A stretch of 64,000 bases of DNA, from contig KB296374.1 in the NCBI GenBank assembly GCA_000328365.1, positions 58,817 to 122,816 on the forward strand. The letters run 5' to 3'. A program made the position numbers and the translations under genes. Below the pieces are notes generated by a model. It saw only the letters and a program-made list of their open reading frames with translations. It had not been told where the DNA came from and ran no database searches. The DNA comes from Capitella teleta. Taxonomy: Eukaryota > Annelida > Polychaeta > Capitellidae. This document shows positions 21,501 to 31,744 of this stretch, in pieces (the first letter of the stretch is position 1; every line of letters starts with the position of its first letter).

Positions 21501-23858
21501 TCATAATTTACGTGAGCGGAAGACAATAACATATAAGAGCACAAAAATAACATATTTAATATGATAATCTAGTGCCACTCACCTCCTCTTAAAATGACGT
21601 CCAGTTGAATGCTGCTATAATCTTTTCCCTCAGGAAGATTCAGGATCTTTATTCGTGCCTCATAGAAATATTTCCCTTTCGATTTGATGTTCTCGACATT
21701 TTGGTAGGGGCCGTGTACTTTGTTGTTCCTAAATAAGATAAGATACGATAAGATAAGATATGATGAGATAATACATATATTGAAAGGGACTTAATTATCA
21801 ATAGATATCATACAAGAGGATACGGAAAAACGAATAACAGAAATAATCATAAATTATTCACAATATTAGAAAACACAGCAAAATCAAACTGTCATAATAA
21901 TATGCTATTAATTTCGAATGAAATTATTCGATTGATTAAAATTTCCTTGATCACGCATTTATTATTCGGAATTGAAACATGACAGAGCTGTTAACACGTG
22001 CAAAAGAAGTTATATTGTAATATATGAATGCACTTATGTTTTTATGCTGCAATCAATTTCACATCTTCTTTCAACAGCTATTGTTTGAACAGCAGCTTCG
22101 AAATTATTGGATGGTAGTTATTGCTCATCACATACCTTTGTTGTATGAAATTTTTGCAATCGTGATACCTCTCTGGAGCAAGTTACATAATTATATTCAT
22201 AATTAGGCTTGCAAATTAGGCAATATAATTATTAAATAATAATTAGGCATTACGCAATTAGGCGTATAATTTATGGAAAACTCGACATCATATTGGAACA
22301 AACAACATGGTCGAGTGAAGCCGAGCCTCGAGTGACATGTCAAGAATACGACGACACGTAATCGGTGTCCTCGTTCGTTCTAAAGTGTGTCACGACTTTT
22401 GTGTTGCATAACCACATTTATTTGAGGTCTTGATATTTCAATGGAAGGTCTTTTATTTGAGGGGACTTCAGTTTCAATGCCCTTTGAGTTCTGACACAGA
22501 GATGAGGGCGGCAGAAGGAGGTCACACCATGAAAGGAATTATTACGTAACATGTAAGGCAATTGTGTTATGAAGCTGTCAACATTCCTGAGTTCATGTAT
22601 ACATTAAGTAAGTGGTATAATACAGCCAATAACCATAAGCCTTTTAGGACACGCTTGATAGTAAAACCATCAGTGATCTCCTAAAAGAAAAAAAAAAAAA
22701 AAAAAAAAAAAAAAAGAAGAGAAAAAGTAAAACCAGATTGTGTATAGTTTATAACGCGATGATGACACACGATTGAGGCAACCAATACGATTACAGGTAA
22801 AAGCCAGGTGAAGCATAGCGAGGTTGACGAAAGGGAATACGCCAATTAGAATTCGGCAGTGTTCTCTATATAGAGAGTTGGATAACAACTGATATCCGAA
22901 GATACCCATATTTACCGTAAGCGTCCTTCTATCCATCCCTACTACTTATAATCACGTAAAGTGACCAATGCCGTTTTCAGACGGAAATGGGTGGGAGGTG
23001 AATAAAAATTAGTCAATGCGTTCAGATATCTATGCTTGGGCGTTATTACCATAAGTCGTTTCTTTAAGTAGCTATATTAAGATTCTTTGAAATATTGTCA
23101 CTCTTAAGTCATGTTACACGCATGAGCTGTGTGAATATGGCAAGGATTGTGCATCAGATAGAAACATATAAAGTGTCATCATTTAATGACTGCATTACAC
23201 ATAGTTATGAGGGTGCATCACGCAATTGAAGAAGCACAAAAATCTGTATAATAAACAGACATGTGTTGGCTCCATGCTTTCAAACTCTTGTAATAAGGTT
23301 ACAAATGCTGAAGCTGTTGTCTGAAAATTCTGAGGTCATCTCCGTTAATTACCAGATCAGTTATTACTGCGACAGAGGTAGTATTCTCGTCTCCAATTCA
23401 GTCACCTCGGTTAAACCAAGATGGATACATATTATACTTGTTTGCAAGGCAAACAAACAGGTCAGTTTATCAAACAGAGAGTTAAATCCGTTAGTTAATA
23501 TGTTGACCGACAGATAGTAATATTATATTATTATTGGGGTAAAATCAAAGATAAGTAATTGATGTGGGTTGATACTCATTCTAATTCTCCAACATATAAT
23601 CTACATGTAACAATATATTTTGAAAGACGTACATAGATATATTTGTAGAGATTACGAAATAGCGAAAAACACGTACCTCCCGGATACTTTGACGCTGTAT
23701 ACCCCAGCATAGGCATCTGTGCTCTGTTCTAAGACACTGCTTCCTCCTCCTCTCCAAATTGACCCAAACTCATCTTCGAACCCAGGATTTAGGGCAAGAT
23801 TCTTAGAGGACACGACTCCTGTGATAAACAAGCTTATAATGGCAAGAAACGGCTTCAT
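15334..23858 (-). CDS. Secreted GH10 family (endo-beta-1,4-xylanase-like) enzyme with CBM4/9-type module
   Basis: Minus-strand exons: 23677-23858, 21583-21728, 20974-21066, 19817-20022, 19541-19705, 18699-18754, 18466-18606, 18206-18377, 18046-18150 (422 codons). Then come two versions each of the last two exons: 17361-17573 or 16955-17170, and 16669-16899 or 15334-15549. Phases match throughout. Residues 1-18 are a signal peptide. From NLALNPGFED to about 140 is a beta-sandwich carbohydrate-binding module of the CBM4/9 type. GH10 then runs from about 170, with RGHCISWAK, the acid/base Glu339 in WDVNNE, and the nucleophile Glu439 in WITEFD or WITELD. A 71-76 aa C-terminal beta domain with RAFYG follows. 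The family is a retaining (beta/alpha)8 hydrolase that cuts xylan internally; animal members occur in some invertebrates. The native substrate is not proven here. Final length is about 564-570 aa. Confidence 0.9.
16669..16899 (-). other. GH10 alternative last exon 11a
   Basis: 231 nt including the TAA at 16669-16671, phase 0 acceptor, 76 residues with EFRAFYGRFDV and ETIWRDTVDL. It is homologous to the distal exon 15334-15549 at about 30 % identity. Each has its own stop, so the two cannot follow each other in one coding sequence; they are alternative terminal exons. Confidence 0.8.
16955..17170 (-). other. GH10 alternative exon 10b (nucleophile strand, version 2)
   Basis: 216 nt, phase 0 at both ends, 72 residues, with FWITELD and GVLFWGWDK at the same positions as exon 10a. 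The acceptor has a long pyrimidine tract (TTTTTTCCAG) and the donor is GTGAGT. Only 190 bases separate it from exon 10a. A GH10 barrel needs one such segment, so the two should be alternatives, although splicing both would keep the frame. Confidence 0.85.
17361..17573 (-). other. GH10 alternative exon 10a (nucleophile strand, version 1)
   Basis: 213 nt, phase 0 at both ends, 71 residues. It carries LWITEFD with the catalytic nucleophile Glu, and GIVLWGFWDK, the beta-8 strand and following loop. It aligns along its whole length with the next exon at 16955-17170, with roughly half the residues identical. Acceptor and donor (GTGAGA) are good. Confidence 0.85.
18785..18970. repeat. AATAAAT microsatellite and A-rich tract
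   Basis: About five 7-bp AATAAAT units at 18785-18822, then an AAAAAG-rich low-complexity stretch at 18901-18970. Both lie in the GH10 intron between exons 5 and 6. Confidence 0.85.
21727..21775 (+). repeat. GATAAG pentamer/hexamer cluster next to a splice acceptor
   Basis: Immediately outside GH10 exon 2, in intron 1, several AGATAAG and GATAAG copies occur within about 45 bases. The motif equals the WGATAR binding site of GATA factors. It may simply be a degenerate pentanucleotide (GATAA) microsatellite. Confidence 0.6.
22688..22715. repeat. Poly-A tract (28 A)
   Basis: A pure A run in GH10 intron 1, followed by an A/G-rich stretch. No retroposon body is recognised beside it. Confidence 0.9.
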
Positions 23859-23911
23859 CCTGCTCGCTCGGTTCTCTTCAGAGCAAGTGAGTCTGCGTGA
23901 GGAATCAGTCT

Positions 23912-23920
23912 CTTTATATA
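23912..23920 (-). promoter_or_regulatory. TATA box of the GH10 gene
   Basis: TATATAAAG on the minus strand lies about 55 bases upstream of the ATG at 23858. Initiation about 30 bases downstream would give a 5' leader of roughly 25 bases. A strong TATA box suits a highly expressed, tissue-restricted secreted enzyme. Confidence 0.7.
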
Positions 23921-23929
23921 CTCAGCCAG

Positions 23930-26900
23930 ACACTGCTTCGTTGGGGGCTACTGTAGAACCTTGATATTGTGACTATGGCGTGTGTTAAACAAATACAGTT
24001 GCATTAGCTGTTTGCCTATTGTTTTCATGTTATTATAGATCAACCTTATAATATGTCAAGGTTTTTTCCGTGCTTTACATAGGTATGATAATAAGCGGTT
24101 TGCATCAAGAAGTTCTGTTGCAAAGTTAGTGCTTTAATATAGAAGATAGCGGTCTTAAGCTCATAACAAAGGAACGTAGTTGATGTCTTGATGACAAAGT
24201 TATACCTACTTATAACATTTATTGGAACAAGAAAAAAGTTTTATTGGTCTGCAACAATGCATCGTTGAAATATTGATCGGAGAATGTTCAATACCGATCA
24301 ATTACTTCCCCTTGTCGCACTCATCGGAACTCGGGAGGTAAAAAATTTGATTACTTTGTGGAGTCATTATTTCACCTGTGTCCTCAATACTCATGCAGCA
24401 CTTGCCAATCGATAGTTATAAAGGTATTGATGGAATTCAGCACTTGTCAAAATGGGTTTTATTGTTATTATAATTGAGTATTGAGTTCCACGAACACTTA
24501 AAACAGAATCCGGATCTCTCACCGCACGTGCTGGATTGTGTACGTGCCTCGATCTACAATGATTATCGAAACTGAACGTGCGGTTTTCTTATTCTCATTT
24601 GTAATTGCTTATGATAGATTCTTAACAATTTAACTTGTCCGCTGCGTGCTTTCTGCAGATGTGGACAAACTGTCTTATTAGTTGTTACACTGGCACATTT
24701 TATGAGAGCGATTGGGGAAAAAAATTGGGAGTGGAAAAAAGTAAAACAACTAGTTATATCATAAAGGAAGCTCAAATAAATGGTGAAATATGTTGTGGGA
24801 TTCTGCATCCTCAAAAAAAAAAAAAAAAAAAAAAAAAAATGAATCCGCAATTTGGTCTCAACAACTAAAGACGTATATGTAAATAATTATGCCAGTTAAC
24901 AAGTTGGGTCTTTGCATAACTGATATGGGTTAAAACACAATTAACGATGGCCCTTAATATTTGACATAAGGCCATTCAATATTCATTACTCATCACAAGA
25001 AGTCCATGAAGGGCCGATAAAAAACTCGATTGAGATTTGTTCAATTTACACGCTGGGTTGCCAGGGTGTGAGTGATTGGGGTTTTACGGCTGGGTTGCCA
25101 GGAGATTGCTTTAGAATTGGTAATCTCAGGGTGTGCATTCCACGTGTATCCATCAGCACACAATAAACACACCATTAATGCTTTTACCACCAATAAACGT
25201 GTGCAATATCAAGCAGTTACACGTTCTACAGAGTGAGTCTCGTTAATTTTGTGATCTTGATCAGGTTTACTCGCGTTTAATGACTCTTACAATATCGATT
25301 GATTGGTTTGTATTTTTACTAGTTACTCAGTGCACATTCCTCTTAATCATTACATTCCATATTAATTTATTGTTATTCTTACAATTACATTGTATGGTGC
25401 ATTACAAGCGCATCCAATCAAAATTGACGCCCTTCGGAAAGTGGGTCGTCGTGGCCCAATTGTTGACTCGCGCTTTGCTGTGACCTCATAACTGAGGTCA
25501 CACAGACCGCTAAGGTGAAATGAGTCTATCGTTGGGTTATGAAGAATGCGGAGGCTTTTAACAGTACTTGGCTGAGAGTCAGGGTTCTTTCAGTGCTAGT
25601 CGTGATCGACTGAAATTATCGTAGGTTCGCCAAGAACGTCATGGGTAGACCTCTCTACTACCGTACTATGTATTGTTATACTCATGTTTTCAGTGGAATA
25701 GCGTATAGGCTCTACTAGTATTACATTTTTCAATCATTTATTTTCTGATTGGTTTTTCCTCGGTCTACTTATCACATATATTAAAGTGCTTATGTTTTCG
25801 GATATGTATTTTTGCATATTGGAATCAATATACAGAGTTGGCCAAAACTTCCACAGATACATGGAGTCTGTTTACTGATTTTACTCCATCTATTTAAAAA
25901 GAATCTATTTGCTTAAATTATTGCCGATCATTACAAAAACAAAAACAAAAAAACCAACAACAACAATAACAAACAAACAAACAAACGGAATATTTGGTAT
26001 GGATTGACTGGCAAATTCTGCGCTCTTTTATTCAAAGAAATCTAATTTGATGTCGGTTGTCATAGCTAGAGGGAGGAACATTCAAATGCCAGTGGTGTGT
26101 GATTGTACAGATAACTGAATCAGACGAGTCCCTTAACGAGCACTATGGAATAGCATAATTATGTTGCATGGCACTTCAGCACAAACTCTTTGCTTTGCTT
26201 TGATTTGATTGTATGAAATTAACATAATTTATGTGTGTCAGTCACAAACAAGAGCACGCTCTTACAAAAAAAATGCTTGGTACGAAAGCCCAACTATATG
26301 CCTTGTGTATGCGTTAATGATGCCTACCCATGGTCCGGGGCCCTGTTTGGCCCCAAAAGTGAAACCACATCACTGAATATTGATCATTAATAAATCGGCA
26401 TCAATGTCGATGAAATTGGAATAGAAATGATATGAATTGCAGCATGACATCTTAGGCTAACCATACCAAGCATACTTAGGTGAAAAAGATACGCAATGAT
26501 CTATAATTATCTTAATAATTAGTTAATTCATGTTTAGGTCTACAACAATATTCTACACAGTGTACAAGTCTATTTTCTTCGTGACTATAGATGACTTTGA
26601 TAAACGATAAAATTGACTGGAACGATACTCCAACTAGTGCAAATTGGAAATACAAATTGTATTATCGTAACAAGTTATCTGAAGTTGAATCGGACAATTG
26701 CGAGGCTGGGAAATGCATTGTTCGTTTGCGTAATCTCTTTCAGTGTTTGTCGCGTTCACCTCATGAGATTGAGTTCCATCGAATGCAATGTCATCAACAA
26801 CGGAAATGTATTGCGTAAAACGAATAGTTGCTACAGCGTCAGTAGTTGTTCATGCCTCGAACATAACAAGCATATGTGATGAATATATCGCGCGGTACAC

Positions 26901-28130
26901 AAAGATGACGGACGATGTAGCGCGAACAATGATCGACCATAGAGAGCTTTAAAATATTAACGCTTTCTGTTATTTTCAGCACTTTATGAAACTGGAACAG
27001 AACGCAATATTGAAGCGTGCTGGTCCTACTACGGAGCTCACTTTTCTATATATATATTAAAATATTGTTTCGGGTTTAAATGCACAACAACCAGCCTTGA
27101 CTAAGGCAAAGAAAGACACCCGATGTCTTTATATTCTGAACAATTATGAGTTGCAATTCCCTGAAATGCACTGATCTTTTCCCAAACCAAGTAAGCTGAT
27201 CTCCCATCACGCTAACATCCCTTTTTCTTATAATAATTATTTCCTCCATTTCAATGCATATTTGGGTTTGCACAAAAGTTTTGACACTTTCTAAATGGTG
27301 AAGACTTTGGTGGAGCTCATTTTTTAGGGGTCAGATTTAGAGATCGAAGAATTGCTTGGTCAGGCAATATGCACTGTAAATATACGGAGCATTTTCATTC
27401 ATTCAATCCCATCATCGGAACAATAGACTAAAGAGTGCGGAGGCTTTATTATGTCATAAAGGTAAATGCTCATGGTTGTTCTCATCAAATTCACAAGCAG
27501 AATTTAGAGCAGCGAAAAATGAAAAATGATCTAAAAATCTCAATGAATTTTGAGAAAATCAAATACTGAAGTTAAACGTAATTATATATGTTTTGTAACG
27601 GTGAAATTTTAGTATTTGGAACGATAATCACGATATGATTATGATAGGACCTTCATAACACAGACGAGTCGTGCTGCATGGGCATAATTATAGCTCGTTA
27701 TCGGGTTATATGTAACCCGAAACTTGTCATTTGCTAAACACGATCGTCCCACTCATGTAATAAGCCTCAGATCAAATGCTGGAATCTATGCTATTGCAGT
27801 CAAAATACTGGATCATATATGAAGTATAGGTCCTGGATTGTTCAGTATTGTTTTGCAGAGCATGCCGCAAAACAAATAAACGATTTGATAGTTCAATAAC
27901 AAAGAAGGGATGAACATGCGTATTGATTACGTATGAAATCATGAAGCACGGCATTAAAGCGGTAGTTACGCAAGCAACAAGATCTTATCAACATGTTATG
28001 CTTCATTCGAACTGCAATGCTGCCATTTTGCTAGATGCTGCATCAGATTAGATATATTCATCGACGACATATATCCAGCAAAACGAAAAGCATAGAAAAA
28101 ATCCTCGATTGTTAAAGGAATTGCGAAGAA
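23930..28130. other. Intergenic region with simple repeats, no gene recognised
   Basis: The open frames here lack known motifs. Visible structure: a run of 27 A at 24813-24839; the 14-mer GCTGGGTTGCCAGG repeated at about 25052 and 25089; an AAAC/CAA-rich low-complexity stretch at about 25935-25986. Nothing else stands out on either strand. Confidence 0.5.
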
Positions 28131-28137
28131 TAATAAT

Positions 28138-29650
28138 AATAAATACTAAATAATAAGTTTTATTATGTTAAAGTTACAATAATAGTTCCAAAGCACTATA
28201 AAAACATAATTATGTACAGGCACATTTACACTTTCAACATTGTTATGTGATGGTACAGAAAGTGAACATTGACAATAATTCATTCATTCAGATAAAAAAA
28301 ATGCAATTGTAAAGAACAATTCGTTTGCCTGCTACATGTCTATCTTTGTGATCAGGTGCTTTAAACATGGTAAGAAAACCTATGGCAGGAGCCTCGTCCT
28401 CCTCCTGGGCTAAAAACTCACCACACCTATTACATATAAAATATCTGAAATCCTATACGAATGTACTTGTGAATAAACACGTTTTTAACGTGTTCTTAAA
28501 AGTCTCTTTGCTGGGCTCGGAGTGAATATTCAGGGGCAACGCATTCCACAGGCGTGTACCACTATGGCTTATACTTCGCTGGCCTTCATATCATTTGACA
28601 TTGGGAACGATGAGGATCCAAGGGTCGTTGCTGCGCCGAAGAGGTCGAGCTGGGACGTATTGTTCGAGCATCTCTTTCATATATAGGGGCGCACATGGCT
28701 CGTGGATTGCAGAGTAAACTTGTAAGAGTATTTTAAAATCAACGCGTTGCTTGATCGGCAGCCAATGGAGATCATTCAATACTGGCGTGATGTGATCTCT
28801 CCGCGGAGTCCTCATCAGGACCCTTGCTGCATGGTTTTGTAGACGCTGCAGTGGTTTTATGATGTTTGCGTGAACACCTGAGAGAAGTCCATTGTGATAG
28901 TCTTGTCTGGATGTGATTGTTGCGTTGATGACTTTTGCACATGTGGGTTGGTCTAGATTGCTTCTTATGTGATTTATGCTCCTGAGGTGGTAGTAGCTGG
29001 CTTTCACGGTGTGACTGACTTGTTCTCGCATTGTCATGGACATAGCCAGCTTCTGAGATTTCTGACACTTGTTGATGGTCTGATAACGTCATCTTCAATA
29101 GTTATTTTGATGTTGCTCAGTTTCTTCAGGTTGTGCTTTGTGACTATTACGAGGAGTTCCGTTTTCTTGTCATTTAGCTTCAGTCTGTTTAGTTTCATCC
29201 ATTCGCGTATTCTTTAATGCAGCATTCCATTTTCATGACATCTGCGTGGGAATGTCGTTTGATTGATCTGTGATGTTCAGTTGGGTGTAGAGCTGCGTGT
29301 TGTCAGCGTAGTGATGTCGTTATTTCTCGACTATCTGCTTGAGTGGAAGGACGTAGAGAGCGAACAAGAGAGGACCTAGGACGGATCCTTGAGATACCCC
29401 TGTGAAGAGGGCTGAGCTCTGCGATTTTGTTTTCCCTATCACTACTTGTTGATGCTGGTCTTGCAGGTACGATCGTATCTATTTTAGCACGCTTCCTTGA
29501 ATACCTACTGTTGATTCAAGGCGTGTGAGAAATATCTCATGGTCCAAGGTATCAAACGCTGCGCTGAAGTCCAACAGAACGAACAGTACACCATTACCTC
29601 GGTCCAGAATGGCGTTAAATCTACAGATAGCACGAACTAGGGATGTGTAG
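28138..29650 (-). mobile_element. LINE of the CR1/L2 group, 5'-truncated and decayed
   Basis: Read on the minus strand, 29479-29664 encodes the RT core (LFVLLDFSAAFDTLDHE). The SQGSVLGPLLFALYV-like motif follows near 29390, and 28591-29043 encodes the C-terminal part with LQRLQNHAARVLMRTPRRDH and LNDLHWLPIKQRVDFKILL. That ending is characteristic of CR1/L2-type elements. The 3' end is at about 28140 next to a TTATTA-type simple repeat. Endonuclease and the first RT motifs are missing, and the RT is broken into several frames, so it is inactive. Confidence 0.85.
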
Positions 29651-30058
29651 ATATCCGAATTCACAATCTGGCATCCCGATATCTGGGATGTTTACAGAAT
29701 ATCCGATATCTGGTAAAGTAGCACGCATTTTGTGAACCATGCCTATCGCCATGAAGAACCAGTTACTCGGACACTTTAATTTTCGTTATAGAATTGTTTT
29801 ATTCGTTTCCGTGCTCATAGGCGGTGAAGCAGATCTCACAAATTAGTAAGCACTAATCCTGTACTACTTGTAAGCTTTGATGTACACGAATCTGTATCAG
29901 TGTGTTGCTACTGACTGCCTCAGAAATGCTACTTGCAGTAGTGAAAATGCAAACTGTCCTCGTATGTATATTCAGAAAGTTGAAATTCATGTGACGTAAT
30001 CTGCAGTGCTGCCCAACTGCGTAACAAGACCGGGCGCTGTGTACTACTGTCTATGGTG

Positions 30059-30857
30059 GTATGCAGGATAAAGAACCCTTGGGATTTACCGATAAAAGTA
30101 GGGGGAAACCCCGGTCCCGGGCCTTCTGTTCTGGCGCCCGTATCACCAGAATCAGTTAGGTGGAGCCGTAAAACCCCATCACGCATCACGCACGCATCAC
30201 GCATGTGACGTAATAATAACCTGGACGTATTATGAATCGAACTCATCACTCATCCGTTATACACATACCAGCGAATCAAACAGAATGATAATTCCTGGAG
30301 GTGCTATCATAACGCACTTTTAATAACTGACAAGCAAGCGTTGTCATAATGGACATAGTCCTGAATAATATCCTCGTCTCAAAGGCTTAAACTGAATTAG
30401 GCTTCCCGATGCATCTCCGTGTTGAATACCCTGGACAGCATTCCTGTTGATCATCAATTTGCGACCCATGTGACCCCAGTGACCTCTGTGACCTCTGAGG
30501 GGAGTGATAAATCTGAAAAACGCGCGGTACGAACCTTTACGCTTTATAAAAGAAAATGTGATGTCTGTCTATCCCTGCCACTTGTCAGGATATGATATAC
30601 AGCATGTACTCCAGCAACGAATCCCTGCGCATGTCTGTATAAAACGGCGGATATGACGCGCATTCTCACTTTCAGCCTTGAGCACATAAAATGACACGTG
30701 AGGGAAGCTTAATACCAAATGGCGTGCATGAATCATGATGAGCTTTTACGGCTCCACCCAACCAATTGGATGATACGGGCGCCAGAATAGAAGGCCCGGG
30801 ACCGGGGTATCCCCCTACTCTTATTGATAAATCCCAAGGGTTCTTTATCCTGCATAC
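30059..30857. mobile_element. MITE/foldback element with ~115-bp terminal inverted repeats
   Basis: The left arm (30059 to about 30175) and the right arm (about 30742-30857) are inverted copies that start GTATGCAGGATAAAGAACCC and stay about 85-90 % alike, including GGTCCCGGGCCTTCT and GGTGGAGCCGTAAAA. Flanks tatggtg (30052-30058) and tagggtg (30858-30864) differ at one base and may be a 7-bp target duplication. The 570-bp centre is non-coding. The superfamily is not identified. Confidence 0.8.
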
Positions 30858-31191
30858 TAGGGTGCATCAAAATGGGCACTTTTTTCAAATTCAAAAAAAC
30901 TATCTGTCCCTACTCTAATTTTGTTCATTTTTATGAAAAAATGACCCCTGCCAATTTTTGTCACATTATCTTGAGGTTTAGGGGGGCCATACAGCAAGTG
31001 AAGTTTTGAATATGAATAATAATGCATCCGGAAACCGTTTCATGGTCAATAAAAAATTTTTACCACCAAACATGCTACATATATTGGCTATCATAAATCC
31101 ATAATGATTGTGAGACAGTGAAGCACAGACAAGAACACAAAGGTAAGTATGCCTCATTATTACTTTATTGACAAAAAAAAACGAAAGCAGA

Positions 31192-31740
31192 TCAGTCTTC
31201 TTCCGGGACTCGCTTGGCTTGTCGAAGGTTCGGTAAGTCTTTTCGGTTTTGTTGAACCACTTGGATGACACTTTGATAATTCTCTTCGTTCCTTGCAGCA
31301 CTCAAGAAATCAGAGCTTAGTTTGACACCCCTTTCTGCAGCATCATTCAGGCACTTCACTGCAGCCAAGCATGCTTGATATGACGCTAACTCTTGCCATT
31401 TGGTGACGTTATGTTCCAGGAAGGATGAGTCAAGGTTGAGAAGTTTGAAAATCCACCAAGAGTCGGGTGTGACGAGATCAGCAAGTGAAGTAGATTCTGT
31501 CATAATTGGAAAAGCTGGCTTTCCAAAACCTGTGTCATACCTTGATGATGGCATTGCTGGGACTTCTGGCTTGATGCTGAGAAGACGGGAGCCCAGCAAT
31601 TGGCGCTCTTCATCTGGCACGCGGTTGCTGAACAACGCCAGGGGCACCATTTCCCCAGTCAGGTACCAAAAATGTCTTCCAAAGGCATTCATAGCACTGT
31701 CTGCAATGGTCTTATTCACCAGCTTAAATAATACAAACAT
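31192..31740 (-). pseudogene. Unrecognised repeat-associated protein, 5' part lost
   Basis: An open minus-strand frame of 182 codons ending with TGA at 31192. The readable protein starts at about 31722 (LVNKTIADSAMNAFG). Notable segments are RHFWYLTGEMVPLALFSNRV, LADLVTPDSWWIFKLL and CLNDAAERGVKLSSDFLSAA. The frame looks protein-coding and conserved-like: few low-complexity parts, many charged and aromatic residues. I recall similar uncharacterised proteins spread in many copies in invertebrate genomes, probably mobile-element cargo, but I cannot name the family. A LINE has inserted directly upstream (from 31745), so the N-terminal part is missing. Function unknown. Confidence 0.5.
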
Positions 31741-31744
31741 AGTA

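Noticed and set aside
26591-26879. Overlapping plus-strand frames at 26.6 kb
   Set aside because: No known motif, no hydrophobic or structured segments, and no neighbouring exons. Consistent with chance.
29638-29720. TAGGGATGTG start beside the CR1/L2 LINE as a hAT element end
   Set aside because: The other terminus could not be found, and one short terminal motif is not enough.
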